Positions 9,992 through 19,918 of a stretch of 64,000 bases of DNA are shown here, piece by piece (within the stretch, counting starts at the first letter, position 1; the number at the start of each line of letters is the position of its first letter). The stretch spans positions 39,064 to 103,063 of the forward strand of contig JBAKBP010007121.1 in NCBI GenBank assembly GCA_037953745.1, read 5' to 3'. Origin of the DNA: Lithodes maja. Taxonomy: Eukaryota; Arthropoda; Malacostraca; Decapoda; Lithodidae. The translations under genes and the position numbers were made by a program. Below the pieces are notes generated by a model, which made no database searches, was not told where the DNA came from, and worked only from the letters and a program-made list of their open reading frames with translations.

Positions 9992-10341
9992 GAAGGAAGT
10001 ATGACGCCTGAATCAGCGTCTGGTCAAAGATTCACACAAGTACATCCACGATATGATGGAAAGCTTATTGGATAGTTATTCTTATTTTCTTTTTGTTTTT
10101 ATTTTTTACGAAGTTTTTTCGTAGTGAGAATCCAATTCATAATGACTGAAGCCATGAGTGAGGTCGCGTGCGCTCATGATGAAGGCTCCTCAGATTTTAA
10201 ATGCTCTGCGCGGTAGATTCAAACTACGGCGGATTAGTGTTTGAAGAGGATGCCTTATGTAATAGGCATGTTCGTCAATGATGGAGGGGCCACTACTAAA
10301 TATTAGGTTTTCTTTATCTCCTTACAGGAGTCAAACCTATA
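9992..10341 (+). repeat. Right inverted terminal repeat of DIRS copy 1, with right-end extension
   Basis: Inverted match to 3452-3758, followed by an extension ending at TCAAACCTATAA. The subterminal bases read GATGGAGGGGCC, the left-end version. The complementary region of the same element and the right end of copy 2 have GATTACGGGGCC. Confidence 0.86.
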
Positions 10342-11790
10342 AATTAGATTTCGCTGATTTAATTTTCCTACTTAGTTTATTCCTAGCCCTGTTGAACTCA
10401 TATTTCAGACCTTGATCCTGTCTATGTTTCACTAGCCTTTTTAACAGATTGTCTCTGTGTTCCAGATGGTGTAGTATGTCATTGTTGATCCATGGGTCTG
10501 ACCTTGCTTTAATTCGTATGTCTTTTAGAGGAGCTATTTCGTCTAGGATGTTTGTGATGATGGTTCTGAAGCCAACCCATGCATCATTAACGTTTGTATT
10601 TCCAAACACTGGAGACCAGTCTGTATTCCATAAAATGTCCAGAAATGTTTCTTTGTTGTAATTTCTGAGTGACCTTGTTTTAATGACCTTGTAATTCTCT
10701 AGGGTAATTTTTGTAGTTTTACGTGTGCAATATGTGACGAAGTGATCACTTATCCCAGTCTGTATAACCCCTGATTGTGATATTTTGTCCTCTCTGTTAC
10801 AATTTATATGGTCTAATATTGTAGCAGTGTTCTCAGAGATACGTGTGGGGGTTGTGATGAGTTGTTTGTGATTGTGCATTGTCAGTATGTGCCTATATTC
10901 TCGTACAAGCCTATTATTTCGTTGTTTGTAACATAAGTTAGATTCATTCCGGGGGTCTAGTAATGACAAAGTTTGTTCAAATTTGGTCTCAAGAATTGTG
11001 TGTCGTCTGGTGGCCTATAGCACACTCCAATTGTGATGGGTTTTGTCCTAGGCAGGTGTAAGTCAATCCAAAGAGCTTCGTGGTTTTCTACATGGAGGTC
11101 GGTCCTAGTTGTGTGAGTGAGTTGTTTTTTACATACAGACATACTCCTCCCCCTTGGCTATTGCGATCATTACGAACCATATTGAAACCTTGAATGTTTA
11201 TTTCACCATCGTTTATACTCAAGTCCAGCCAGGTTTCTGTAATTGCAATTATTGAAGCTTTGGCCTTATTAGCTAACACGTTTATTTCTGACAATTTATG
11301 GTACATTGATCTGGCGTTAATGTGGATAAGATGGAGCCCTTTGTTGGTGAACACTCTGTATTCATTTTTGAATGTGTCCTGGCTGGATTCTGAGTTGTCA
11401 TTTGGTTCATTTACATTAACATTCGGTAATAAATGCAAGGCACACTTATTGCATAGGAATTCACGTTCTTCACTGTTGGTCTTCTTAGAGATGCACTTCA
11501 TGTGAGCTACAGTTTTACACTTAACACAGTTTAGGATCCTTTGTTTTCGTGTTATGAGTGATTCACATATATCACAAATGTTTATAGTATAGGATCTTTT
11601 ATAGCTAATTCCCTACATTTATCGCATTCCACTTCGTTTCTGCTAGTAACGTAAGTACATCGATCGTGTACTGTTTCATTACAACTACTACATTGTGAAG
11701 TTGTACTCCTTTTGTTGAAGCCAATATCGCACACTATACATAATTTCCTTTTACTGTTTATCGTACGTCTGGCAGTGTGGTGATCAGCTG
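10342..11790 (-). pseudogene. LINE ORF2 proximal half: two zinc fingers and APE-type endonuclease
   Basis: Read on the minus strand from about 11780: a Cys-rich finger (CIVCD...CSSCNETVHDRC...CDKC), a frameshift near 11590, then a second PHD-like finger (CDICE...CVKCKTVAHMKC...CNKC), then an APE-like endonuclease. Endonuclease landmarks are IHINARSMYHK, ITETWL (about 11225), a frameshift near 11120, GVCYRPPDD and GISDHF (about 10740). The RT linker starts before 10342, where DIRS copy 1 interrupts the gene; the remainder is at 3241-3451. Fingers ahead of the endonuclease are known in several LINE clades, and the clade here is not assigned. Multiple frameshifts make it a pseudogene. Confidence 0.75.
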
Positions 11791-11841
11791 AGCGGCTGGG
11801 GTGTGTGCTAAGTGTATAACGAGAGGAATGATAGTTATTAA

Positions 11842-13102
11842 CCTAACAAGTGCGCATGGGGGTAATTGAAAACGTCCCCCTGTGCTGACGTATTTGAGGT
11901 GTTTCCGTCACTAAAATATTCATTGTACCATTAACCCGGAAACTGCGGGGAGACTCTTAAGAGTTCCCCCGGCGGACTGCGGGAAGACTCTTGAGAGTAA
12001 GTAAAATAAAAAATCAACTTTTGACATCGAAAAAAAAAAAAAAAAAAAAAAAAAATGTTGTTTTTATTTTTTTTTACTTTTTTGGCCCCTGGGCCATGCA
12101 AAATCTCAGTCCTCTACCTCCCCTCCTTCCCCACTTTCCTCCTCTCCTTCAGTTATCACCTATTTTCCCTATTATTCCCTTATTCTGAGGTATATTTTCG
12201 TGCTAACATTAGCGAGTTGCAAGCAGGGTGTTGTCATCACTGATGGCAAGCGAGTGCAAGAGAGAGAGAGAGAGTATCGATCGACTGTGTCTCAGTGGCC
12301 TTGGGGGAAATTGGCGGGAAAGCAGTTTGCCTCACCCATACATTATACAACTCGCGGGCTATATCTCCGATTTTGACCATCCAAACGCTGTTTTCACTCG
12401 TTTTATTGTTGTTTCAGGTTAATACCTTTATAATCAACCCATAATAGGCGCATATGGATAATTATTAATGCTATTAATGGTACAATGAATATTTTAGTGA
12501 CGGAAACACCTCAAATACGTCAGCACAGGGGGACGTTTTCAATTACCCCCATGCGCACTTGTTAGGTTAATAGCATTAATAATTATCCATATGCGCCTAT
12601 TATGGGTTGATTATAAAGGTATTAACCTGAAACAACAATAAAACGAGTGAAAACAGCGTTTGGATGGTCAAAATCGGAGATATAGCCCGCGAGTTGTATA
12701 ATGTATGGGTGAGGCAAACTGCTTTCCCGCCAATTTCCCCCAAGGCCACTGAGACACAGTCGATCGATACTCTCTCTCTCTCTCTTGCACTCGCTTGACA
12801 TCAGTGATGACAACACCCTGCTTGCAACTCGCTAATGTTAGCACGAAAATATACCTCAGAATAAGGGAATAATAGGGAAAATAGGTGATAACTGAAGGAG
12901 AGGAGGAAAGTGGGGAAGGAGGGGAGGTAGAGGACTGAGATTTTGCATGGCCCAGGGGCCAAAAAAAAATAAAAAAAAAAAAATAATTTTTTTTTTTTTT
13001 TTTTTTTCGATGTCAAAAGTTGATTTTTTATTTTACTTACTCTCAAGAGTCTTCCCGCAGTCCGCCGGGGGAACTCTTAAGAGTCTCCCCGCAGCTCCCG
13101 GG
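11842..13102 (+). mobile_element. TTAA element family 1, outer copy interrupted by an inverted sibling
   Basis: The plus-oriented element is in two pieces, 11842-11930 and 12571-13102, flanked by TTAA at 11838-11841 and 13103-13106. Together they reproduce copy A end to end. The interruption lies at an internal TTAA. Confidence 0.88.
11935..12566 (-). mobile_element. TTAA element family 1, inner inverted copy
   Basis: This 632-bp element is the reverse complement of the family, from CCCGGAAACTGCGG to GCGCACTTGTTAGG. It is flanked by TTAA at 11931-11934 and 12567-12570. The host TTAA belongs to the outer element, so the order of the two insertions is clear. Its first bases (CCCGGAAACTG) differ slightly from the usual CCCGGGAGCTG. 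Confidence 0.9.
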
Positions 13103-13106
13103 TTAA

Positions 13107-14058
13107 ATGTGAGTAGCTCAGATCATCTACTCAGGTACGCACAGTAAGAGAGACTCAAAATACAAATAGGCTGCCCGGCTAGGTCGGTGATCAAAGGTGC
13201 CGCGGTGTGCGGTTAAGGTCAAACGGACTGCGGTCAAGCTAAATAAATACTTGGTTTAGTGCAACGTTTATTCGACAACACAGGATATGAATTTCACTTT
13301 ACTCTTGTTGGAAAGGGAATTAAATTTACAATGTAATCATATAAGAATAATTGAGAATAATCTCTCACACGACCTATGAAAAATAACTTCAATCGTAAAT
13401 GAGCTAAAATCACACTCGAGAAGGAATTCAGATTCACCAAGTATATAGTGAACCGATTATAGCGGAATAACAGCTATAGAAGCAGTGAGTTTGATTAAAT
13501 TAACAAACCACTGTAAATAAATCAGACACAGAACAAAGTAGTGACGGATGAATAGCCGGAACGAGGGCTAGTGAATTATATAATATGATACAGACGCAGA
13601 ACAAAGTAGCGACGTATAATAACCCGAAAACAAGTTGATAAAGTATATATATAATACAATTAAGACACAAAACTAAGTAGTGTTTGATAATTAGCCAAAA
13701 TAGAGGCTGATGACTATAATAACGTACAATCGGAATTCCTAGCTTCGGTGGTGAAATAATGTCATTAACCGAATATCGTAATTGATCGAATTATTCACAA
13801 GAATTAAATAAAGGAAAATAAATCATTGAACAAAGATTAATTCAACTCAACGGAATAGGTTTTTACATGGAAAGTGGGCAAACTAATACACCAAGTGATC
13901 TCTTATATAAAATGGACGAAGCACTGTTCTGAGTTTGAGATTAAGTTTAAGGAAGAAAAATTGCTCTCGTTACACACTCCACTTCGAACTGGGACACTCA
14001 ATCAATAATAACACAACTGAATAAAATCTGTGAGCGTTCACTAAGTATTACGTACAGT
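13107..14058. other. Non-coding flank before the truncated LINE
   Basis: AT-rich, without an open frame. It continues after the LINE at 15142, as the shared target duplication shows. A three-copy degenerate repeat lies at 13520-13735. Confidence 0.5.
13520..13735. repeat. Degenerate 72-bp tandem repeat, three units
   Basis: Units begin AGACACAGAACAAAGTAG (about 13522), AGACGCAGAACAAAGTAG (about 13593) and AGACACAAAACTAAGTAG (about 13665). Each is followed by a GATAAT-like stretch and an AT-rich tail. Confidence 0.6.
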
Positions 14059-15141
14059 ATTGGTTCTTAGAATATACGGAGTAGAGGGCAAGTTGCTGAA
14101 AGCAGTGAAGAGCATGTATGAGGGTGCAAAGGCGGCAGTACGTGTGGAGAGTGAGCAGAGCGAGTTCTTTGACCTGAATGTTGGTTTGAAACAGGGGTGT
14201 GTGATGTCCCCGTGGTTGTTTACTGTATATATGGATGGAGTTATGAAAGAAATACTATCAAGAGCAGTGGATGTTGGTGTATCGCTGAAAAGGGAGGGAA
14301 TTGAGTGGAAGCTACCTATACTGCTGTTTGCGGATGATACAGTTCTGATGAGTGATAATGAATGGGAGTTGCAGGGTCTGGTAAATGAGTTTGGAACAGT
14401 GTGCGAAAAACGGAATTTGAAGGTAAATACGGGGAAGAGCAAGGTTTGGTCTTCGAAAGGGGTGAAGTCACAGAGTGTGAGATGAAGTTGAACGGTCAGG
14501 CTATGGAGATCGTCAACTCTTTTAAGTATCTGGGCAGTGTGTTGAGTAAAGATGGGACTATGGATGAAGAGGTGCGGGAGAGGGTACAACAGGGGAAGAG
14601 GGTTGTAGGAACGCTAAAAGCAGTAACAAGAAATAGGGTGGTCAGTATGGAAGTGAAGAAGTCCTTGCATGACAGTGTGGTAATCCCGACACTGACTTAC
14701 GGAAGCGAAGCATGGACGTTGGTTGAGAGACTCAGACCAAGAGTGAGAGCAGTGGAAATGAATTACTTAAGGAGTGCGTGCGGAATTACATGGAGGGTAG
14801 ACAGACTAATGAGGAAGTAAGAAGGAGGTGTGGTGTGGAGGTAGATGTGCTGGAAAGTGTGAAAAGGAACAACTTGAGATGGTTCGGCCATATGGAACGT
14901 ATGGAAAGCGAGAGAATGACTAAGAGGGTGTACGAGAGCGAGGTGGAGGGACAGAGGGGGAGAGGTAGACCGAATATGAGGTGGAAGGATGGAGTGAGGA
15001 ACTACATGAATGAAGGCGGTGCTGGTTGGGGGGAGGGGCGTCGACTGACTGGGGACAGAGGTGCATGGGGGCGGTTCGTTCGTGGCCACCCCTTCGGGGA
15101 TCACGGCGTCAGGCAATAGATAGATAGATAGATTGGTTCTT
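14059..15141 (+). mobile_element. 5'-truncated LINE with 10-bp target-site duplications
   Basis: ATTGGTTCTT at 14059-14068 is repeated at 15132-15141. Between them lie the 3' part of a non-LTR reverse transcriptase gene and a terminal (TAGA)n tail at about 15117-15131. Tandem tetranucleotide tails and variable-length duplications are typical of target-primed LINE insertions. Confidence 0.85.
14069..15119 (+). pseudogene. Reverse transcriptase C-terminal half of the truncated LINE
   Basis: The first frame (to 14485) has the RT motifs LKQGCVMSPWLF and LLFADDTVLM, the catalytic Asp pair being in FADD. A frameshift near 14450 moves to a second frame with the thumb region (FKYLGSVL, TLTYGSEAW). 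Another near 14790 moves to the third frame, with a basic C-terminal tail (LRWFGHMERM, RGRGRPNMRWKDGV). The tail is typical of one widespread group of animal LINEs, which I do not name with certainty. Endonuclease and RT N-terminus are absent because of 5' truncation. Three frames for one protein show that it is decayed. Confidence 0.8.
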
Positions 15142-16420
15142 TAACACAAGTAAAAAATACAGATAATGTTAACCTGGACCTAAATTGGTTATATCACAAT
15201 TAATACATAAATAAATCAACTGCACAGATAGAAGTTAGGTTCTCGTACTATGCGCGAACAAGTTGGGCAAGGAGAGTCCAGAGATGGCCTCTAAAACAAA
15301 GTTAAATTGAACACTCGCATATTTTATATTACCTTCACAATAATCCCCAAAACATAGTAATACAGAGACACTTAGGGTTTGGTGGTGAAGAGAAGTGATA
15401 TCCAAGAGAGGGGATCTGGTCGACGTAAGACTCGTATTTCTTCCTTCATCTGGACACCAATGGGAACTGCCTCTCACACACAACTAGAGACAGTATCTTC
15501 TAGTTCCTCTAACACACTGCTGGGTCGCCACACTCGTTGAACTTCTTATAGGGAGAATGGCTAGCCCTATTCGGAAGTAACTCCTACACAGTACTATACC
15601 CACTAAAATCTAATGTCAGTGGAAGGTATTTCCTTATGTTTTGCCTACCGATCATAAATTTCAGTCAGGCTATATTTGGATTATAATTTGAACCTTATTT
15701 ACTCCATTTCGGAATAGTAGGGACATGGGGTTTTCGATCTTTTAATTACTGTGCAGCTAATAATGGCCTTAAAAATACAATGGACATCGGAATATATGGG
15801 TATGGTTATGCTTTATTTCTTAAGATTACACTTCTATTTTAGAAAGCCTGCATGGTTGCAGGACAAAGGTTTTGCAGGTATAATTTTATCTTTCTCCTGC
15901 TTTTCAACATTACATGCCAGGCTTCCGTTATTCTTTATTTATCAACTATTGTGGTTACAGGTGATTTTCTGTACTGTAGAGGTGATTATTTTGGTCCCAT
16001 CTGTGAAAATATGACATTGGGATTTGATGAGGATATTAGCATAAACTCTTCCTCATCATAATTCATATCTGGTTCCTGGGTTTGGTACATCTCTTTCACG
16101 CATCCTGGATCCTATGATTGGTCCAGGGGGGGCCCCTGTGATTGGTATGGAAACAGGTTATGCTCCGTCAGTGGCCCTGCACTTCCTGTAGGTCCCGGTA
16201 TGTGGCTTGACGTCGGTGTGTTGTTTGTTGGTCCAATGGAGAACGTATATTGTTTATAGGGAACTGCGTTAATACATTCTCGGTGTGGATGTGGGTCCTT
16301 TTCTTCGTTCTCTTCTTCTTATCCTTTATTTGTGCTATCCTGACTCTGGTTGGTTGAGTCTCTTCCCGATTTAGGAGTGTATCTGAGGGGGTTGCTAATG
16401 TGGCAGTTTGCAACCCCGTC
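15142..16420. other. Unassigned non-coding sequence up to the hAT-like element
   Basis: No convincing frame. A TGGCGACC-type motif occurs on the minus strand near 15524-15531 but without LTR context. The rest is anonymous sequence. Confidence 0.4.
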
Positions 16421-17029
16421 ATCTCAGTCAGGGGCGGATTTACCTGTTATGGGGCCCTAGGCACTGGGGTTATGCGGGGCCCCGGTAAATGGGTGGGTGG
16501 GGGGCAAGCAAAGCCAGCCCCTACAGCTGGGGGGTTTGGGGGGGGTGCTGTAAGCCCCCCCAAGAAAATTTGGAAAAATTTACTACTTTTAGGGGCATTT
16601 TGAGGCCTATGGAGGGATTGAAATCCTGTAATTTATCGTGGTTTTATTATGACCATAGTGATTCTTCTCACTCATGATAATCAAAGACCGATCATATATC
16701 TGAAGAAATTCTCTTCTCACTATCTAAGGATGCTGGATGGCTTGTCAGAGCAGGTACTAGCATTCAGATAAGAATAAAACTGAAGTATTCTTTTTTAAGT
16801 TGCCAGAGACTGGCTTCTCATTTTAGTTTCTGAACAAATACCCTTTGGCAATAGCAGACTAAATATAATACATGATGCAGTGGTCTTTCATATTAGTTTA
16901 TTTTATATATTTTCCATTAGGATTTAATGTATCATAATGTTGGTACTAGATTGTAGAACGTTATTTGCTATAGTACTATACAGTCAATACAGTGTAACAG
17001 TTATAAAATAAAATGCACATGGTATGTTT

Positions 17030-17096
17030 TCATAATTATTTTCTTTGAAAATGTCACAACTTTAGTGACATGGTATAATTCTTTTGTATACCCATA
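17030..17096 (+). pseudogene. LINE RT fragment, left of DIRS copy 2
   Basis: The frame ending TWYNSFVYPYL at 17096 is the start of the conserved thumb-region motif of LINE reverse transcriptases. Its continuation, TYGVEVWGNASELKNKL, is found at 25954 on the other side of DIRS copy 2. The DIRS element therefore interrupted this LINE. Confidence 0.7.
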
Positions 17097-17408
17097 TTTA
17101 TTAGTGGCCCCTCCATCATTGACGATTATGCCTATTACATAAGGCCTCCTCTTCAAACGCTCATTTACCATAGTTTGACTCTACCGCGCAGAGCATAACA
17201 AATTTGAGGAGCCTTCATCATGAGCGCACGCAACCTCATTCATGGTTCTGTCATTATGAAATATGGTTCTCACTACGAAAAAACTTCGTAACAAATAATA
17301 AATAAAAAGAAAATAAGAATAACTATTCATAAGCTTTCCATATACTCGTGGATGTACTTGTGTGGATATTTGACCAGACGCTGACTTCAGGCGTCATACT
17401 TCCTTCTT
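17097..17408 (+). repeat. Left inverted terminal repeat of DIRS copy 2
   Basis: Reverse-complement match to 25598-25900. It starts TTTATTAGTGGCCCC, as copy 1 does. Confidence 0.9.
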
Positions 17409-18983
17409 CTCTGGTCTGCGCTCAACCTGCCCTGACGTGTCTCCCCACGCTCCGCTGATTCCGCATTTGCTGCATCCCTCGTGAGTTTTTTCTCATTTGT
17501 TTACTCTGGGATGTATCGAGTAAGATTAGGATATGCGTAGCAGGAGTGTCATGGACGGGTTTCCCGCAGTTTAGTGTATTTGGGTCGTGTGTTTGGGACG
17601 CCTATTTCGGGTGTACCCTCGTGGTCCCGTGGTGGACGCGTGAAACATTTTTCGCGGCTAGCTAGCCTAGTTATTTAGTTGGCTTTAACTACACGTTATC
17701 AGGCTTCTTCTTATCTTTCTGATGAAGTTGCCTTATTTGTTTGTTTACTGATGTTCCTAGCGTATTTTTCTTCACTTAGTGAAGTTTTTCCTAGGTCCCG
17801 AGTCAATGCATCCCTCTCCCGGGATTTTTTCTACGATGTTGTGATGGCGGCTGTTCCTGTTGTGATATGATACAGTGCTTTTTGTTTTTATTACGACATG
17901 ATTAAGTGATATTTCCGTCTGCTTAGGCCTAGCTAGCCACTCGTAGCTTTTTTACATGTACAAGTGTTATTGATTTATTGTATAAATATGTACTACTGTG
18001 TCATGTGTGTCCTGGATCAGTTGTGTTTTGGCTTAATCCAGGGACTATTTGTGTATATCAGATTGCGTCTGGTTTATGTGGGTTGCCTTTTCCGGCGGGT
18101 TTTCTCGATTGCGCCGAGAAAATCCGGCTGGTTGCCGAGTTTTAATCACATGTGGTTAAAATAGGCTAGTTTCCCCCGGCGAGTGGTGGCTTGAGGGCTC
18201 TCCAGGAACTGCGTCTCTGTAGTGGAGCCTGTGTTCAGGCTTACTGTGTGTTTCCCGGCGGGATGGCTATACCCATTTAACTAGGTGTTCATGCGGACAC
18301 CTGTTGGTTTAGTTTTTCCCTGTTTTTGCAAAGCCATTAAAAAACTAGGCTGTTGTGTTTGATTGGTCTTTCCACCCCGGCGATCTTTTGCAAAGACGTG
18401 GGGATAGGAACAATTGGGGTTAACATTAAATAAATTTCACACCTGGCGGTTGAACCTTGGGAGGGTGGGATTAACGGATTTGCAATTCGGTATGGTTGGT
18501 CAGACAATTGAGGGATACAATTGGGTATCGAGGCCTTCGAAATACGGCGATCTATGAAGGCTTCGAGAGAAGTCAGATCAAAAGAAATTAAGATAGGCTT
18601 ACCCTTTTAACTGCGATATAATAAGGAAGCCGGCGTCTTAATATGGGTTTCTGGTGAACAAAAACCACTGGAAAGACTGCGTCATTTATAAAGATATGCT
18701 CGTCTTTATAATTATCATGTCAGAGGATTTTCTTAAATCTTTTGGATAAGTAAAGATATTCTAAAATCTTTACATATGAACCTACAGGGTAACAAGAGGT
18801 AATAGTGGTGTATTACATCTCGTTGCCCGGCGGTTCATTAACACTTGTGTTAGAACATTTTGGGGCATTAATTAATGAGCATTAATTCCTGGACATTTTC
18901 TTTTTTCCAGGGCGGAGTTCCGGCGGGTCAACAGAGGACCAGGCGAAGCCCGGGGGTGGGTTAGCTTTTCTCCAGTCTCTGTC
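17409..18983 (+). other. DIRS copy 2 leader
   Basis: A 1.6-kb untranslated leader with no long frame. It has at least seven CCGGCG hexamers and single copies of the modules that are duplicated in copy 1 (one at about 18376-18558). The ORF1 ATG follows CTCCAGTCTCTGTC. Confidence 0.7.
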
Positions 18984-19862
18984 ATGGCTACACTAGACCC
19001 TGTTTTTGCTCTGTGCTTAACACCCTCCTGTTCAGGGATCCCGATTTTTGCTCATACACTGTGCATCAGATGCGTCAAATGCTTAGACCGGTCAAGGGGT
19101 TTGTGGGTTACTAAGAATTGTGCTTTTTGTAGTCAGTTAAGTATCAAAGTCTTACAGCACAATAATCAGGCCGCGGCGGTTGCCTTGCAAGAAGTCAGAC
19201 AACTCCTAACTACTTATGCTACATCACTGGCTCATAAAGCTCTTCAGTGCGATAACATAGTTCTGTGGGAACGATTGAGTGTTGAGCATCCCCCACTTAA
19301 ACGTACCCCTTCTAAAAGTAGAGTAAATGTGCGTAAGTCAGCACAGACTGGGCAGGGTAAAGGGCTTATTCCCTCCCCCGGCACATCTAAGAGATCTCGA
19401 GCGCCGACACCCCCGGCGACAGCTTCCAAGTCAGGGTCGAGGTCCAAGTCACGGTCTCCCCTCCGACAGCAGACACATAGTCACTCTACTTCACCTTCGA
19501 GGAAGAAGAGCAAGGAGGAGAAGACCAAGGACAGTCCTAGTGTAAAATCTAAGTCAAGACGAAGTCACAAGTCTTCCAAAAAGGATACTCATGTGCGCAA
19601 GGCCTCCCGGCGTTCGCCGGAGCCTCGTACCTCGCTTTTTGCCTCTACTCCCGACATGTCTAATGTCCAATCTGACAGGTTGGGAGTGGAGTCAGAGATT
19701 ATGGTGGAGGATATACCGGCGGACAGGTTGTCACCAGATATTATTCCCAGTTCACATGTACCAGCTTTAGACTTAGAGAGTTCTGCCAGAAGATATAACC
19801 CTCTAGAGGGATCGAGTGAGGGCTCGGTAATTGATGTGGTACCTACAGTAGCTCAAAAGTGA
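18984..19862 (+). CDS. DIRS ORF1, Cys-containing N-terminus and Ser/Arg/Lys-rich basic protein
   Basis: A 292-residue frame from an ATG at 18984. The N-terminus is Cys-rich (Cys near residues 11, 16, 27, 30 and 33, then CAFC near 46), which could bind a metal. Residues about 110-215 are strongly basic and Ser/Arg-rich (SKSGSRSKSRSPLR, KSKSRRSHKSSKKD), suggesting RNA binding. The C-terminus is acidic. It probably belongs to the Gag-like module, but I do not recognise a named domain. It ends 80 bases before the main gag, in a different phase. How the two are connected (splicing, frameshift or separate proteins) is open; a donor at 19827 with an acceptor at 19939 would join them in frame. Confidence 0.65.
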   Translation: MATLDPVFALCLTPSCSGIPIFAHTLCIRCVKCLDRSRGLWVTKNCAFCSQLSIKVLQHNNQAAAVALQEVRQLLTTYATSLAHKALQCDNIVLWERLSVEHPPLKRTPSKSRVNVRKSAQTGQGKGLIPSPGTSKRSRAPTPPATASKSGSRSKSRSPLRQQTHSHSTSPSRKKSKEEKTKDSPSVKSKSRRSHKSSKKDTHVRKASRRSPEPRTSLFASTPDMSNVQSDRLGVESEIMVEDIPADRLSPDIIPSSHVPALDLESSARRYNPLEGSSEGSVIDVVPTVAQK

Positions 19863-19918
19863 GTTCCGGCCAAGGCTAGGGAGTTTGGAGGTAATCCCAG
19901 CCATGGAATGAAGGCTAA

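Larger units (their letters stand above)
3452..10341 (+). mobile_element. DIRS-type tyrosine-recombinase retrotransposon, copy 1 (internally deleted)
   Basis: About 6.9 kb bounded by inverted terminal repeats at 3452-3758 and 9992-10341. A DIRS-style internal complementary region is at 9811-9920. Order: left repeat, long leader with internal duplications, broken ORF1 and gag remnants, a tyrosine-recombinase remnant, 3' untranslated region, complementary region, right repeat. Compared with copy 2 (17097-25953), one deletion removes the rest of gag and all of RT/RNase H (copy 2 about 21.0 to 23.7 kb). Smaller deletions affect gag (about 245 bp) and the recombinase (about 95 bp). It cannot be autonomous. 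It is inserted in a minus-strand LINE whose frame continues across the site. Confidence 0.9.

Noticed and set aside
15515..15540. Second LTR primer-binding site (TGGCGACC on the minus strand)
   Set aside because: The motif matches the one near 850, but the adjacent bases do not form an LTR end (no CA) and no gag-like frame follows.
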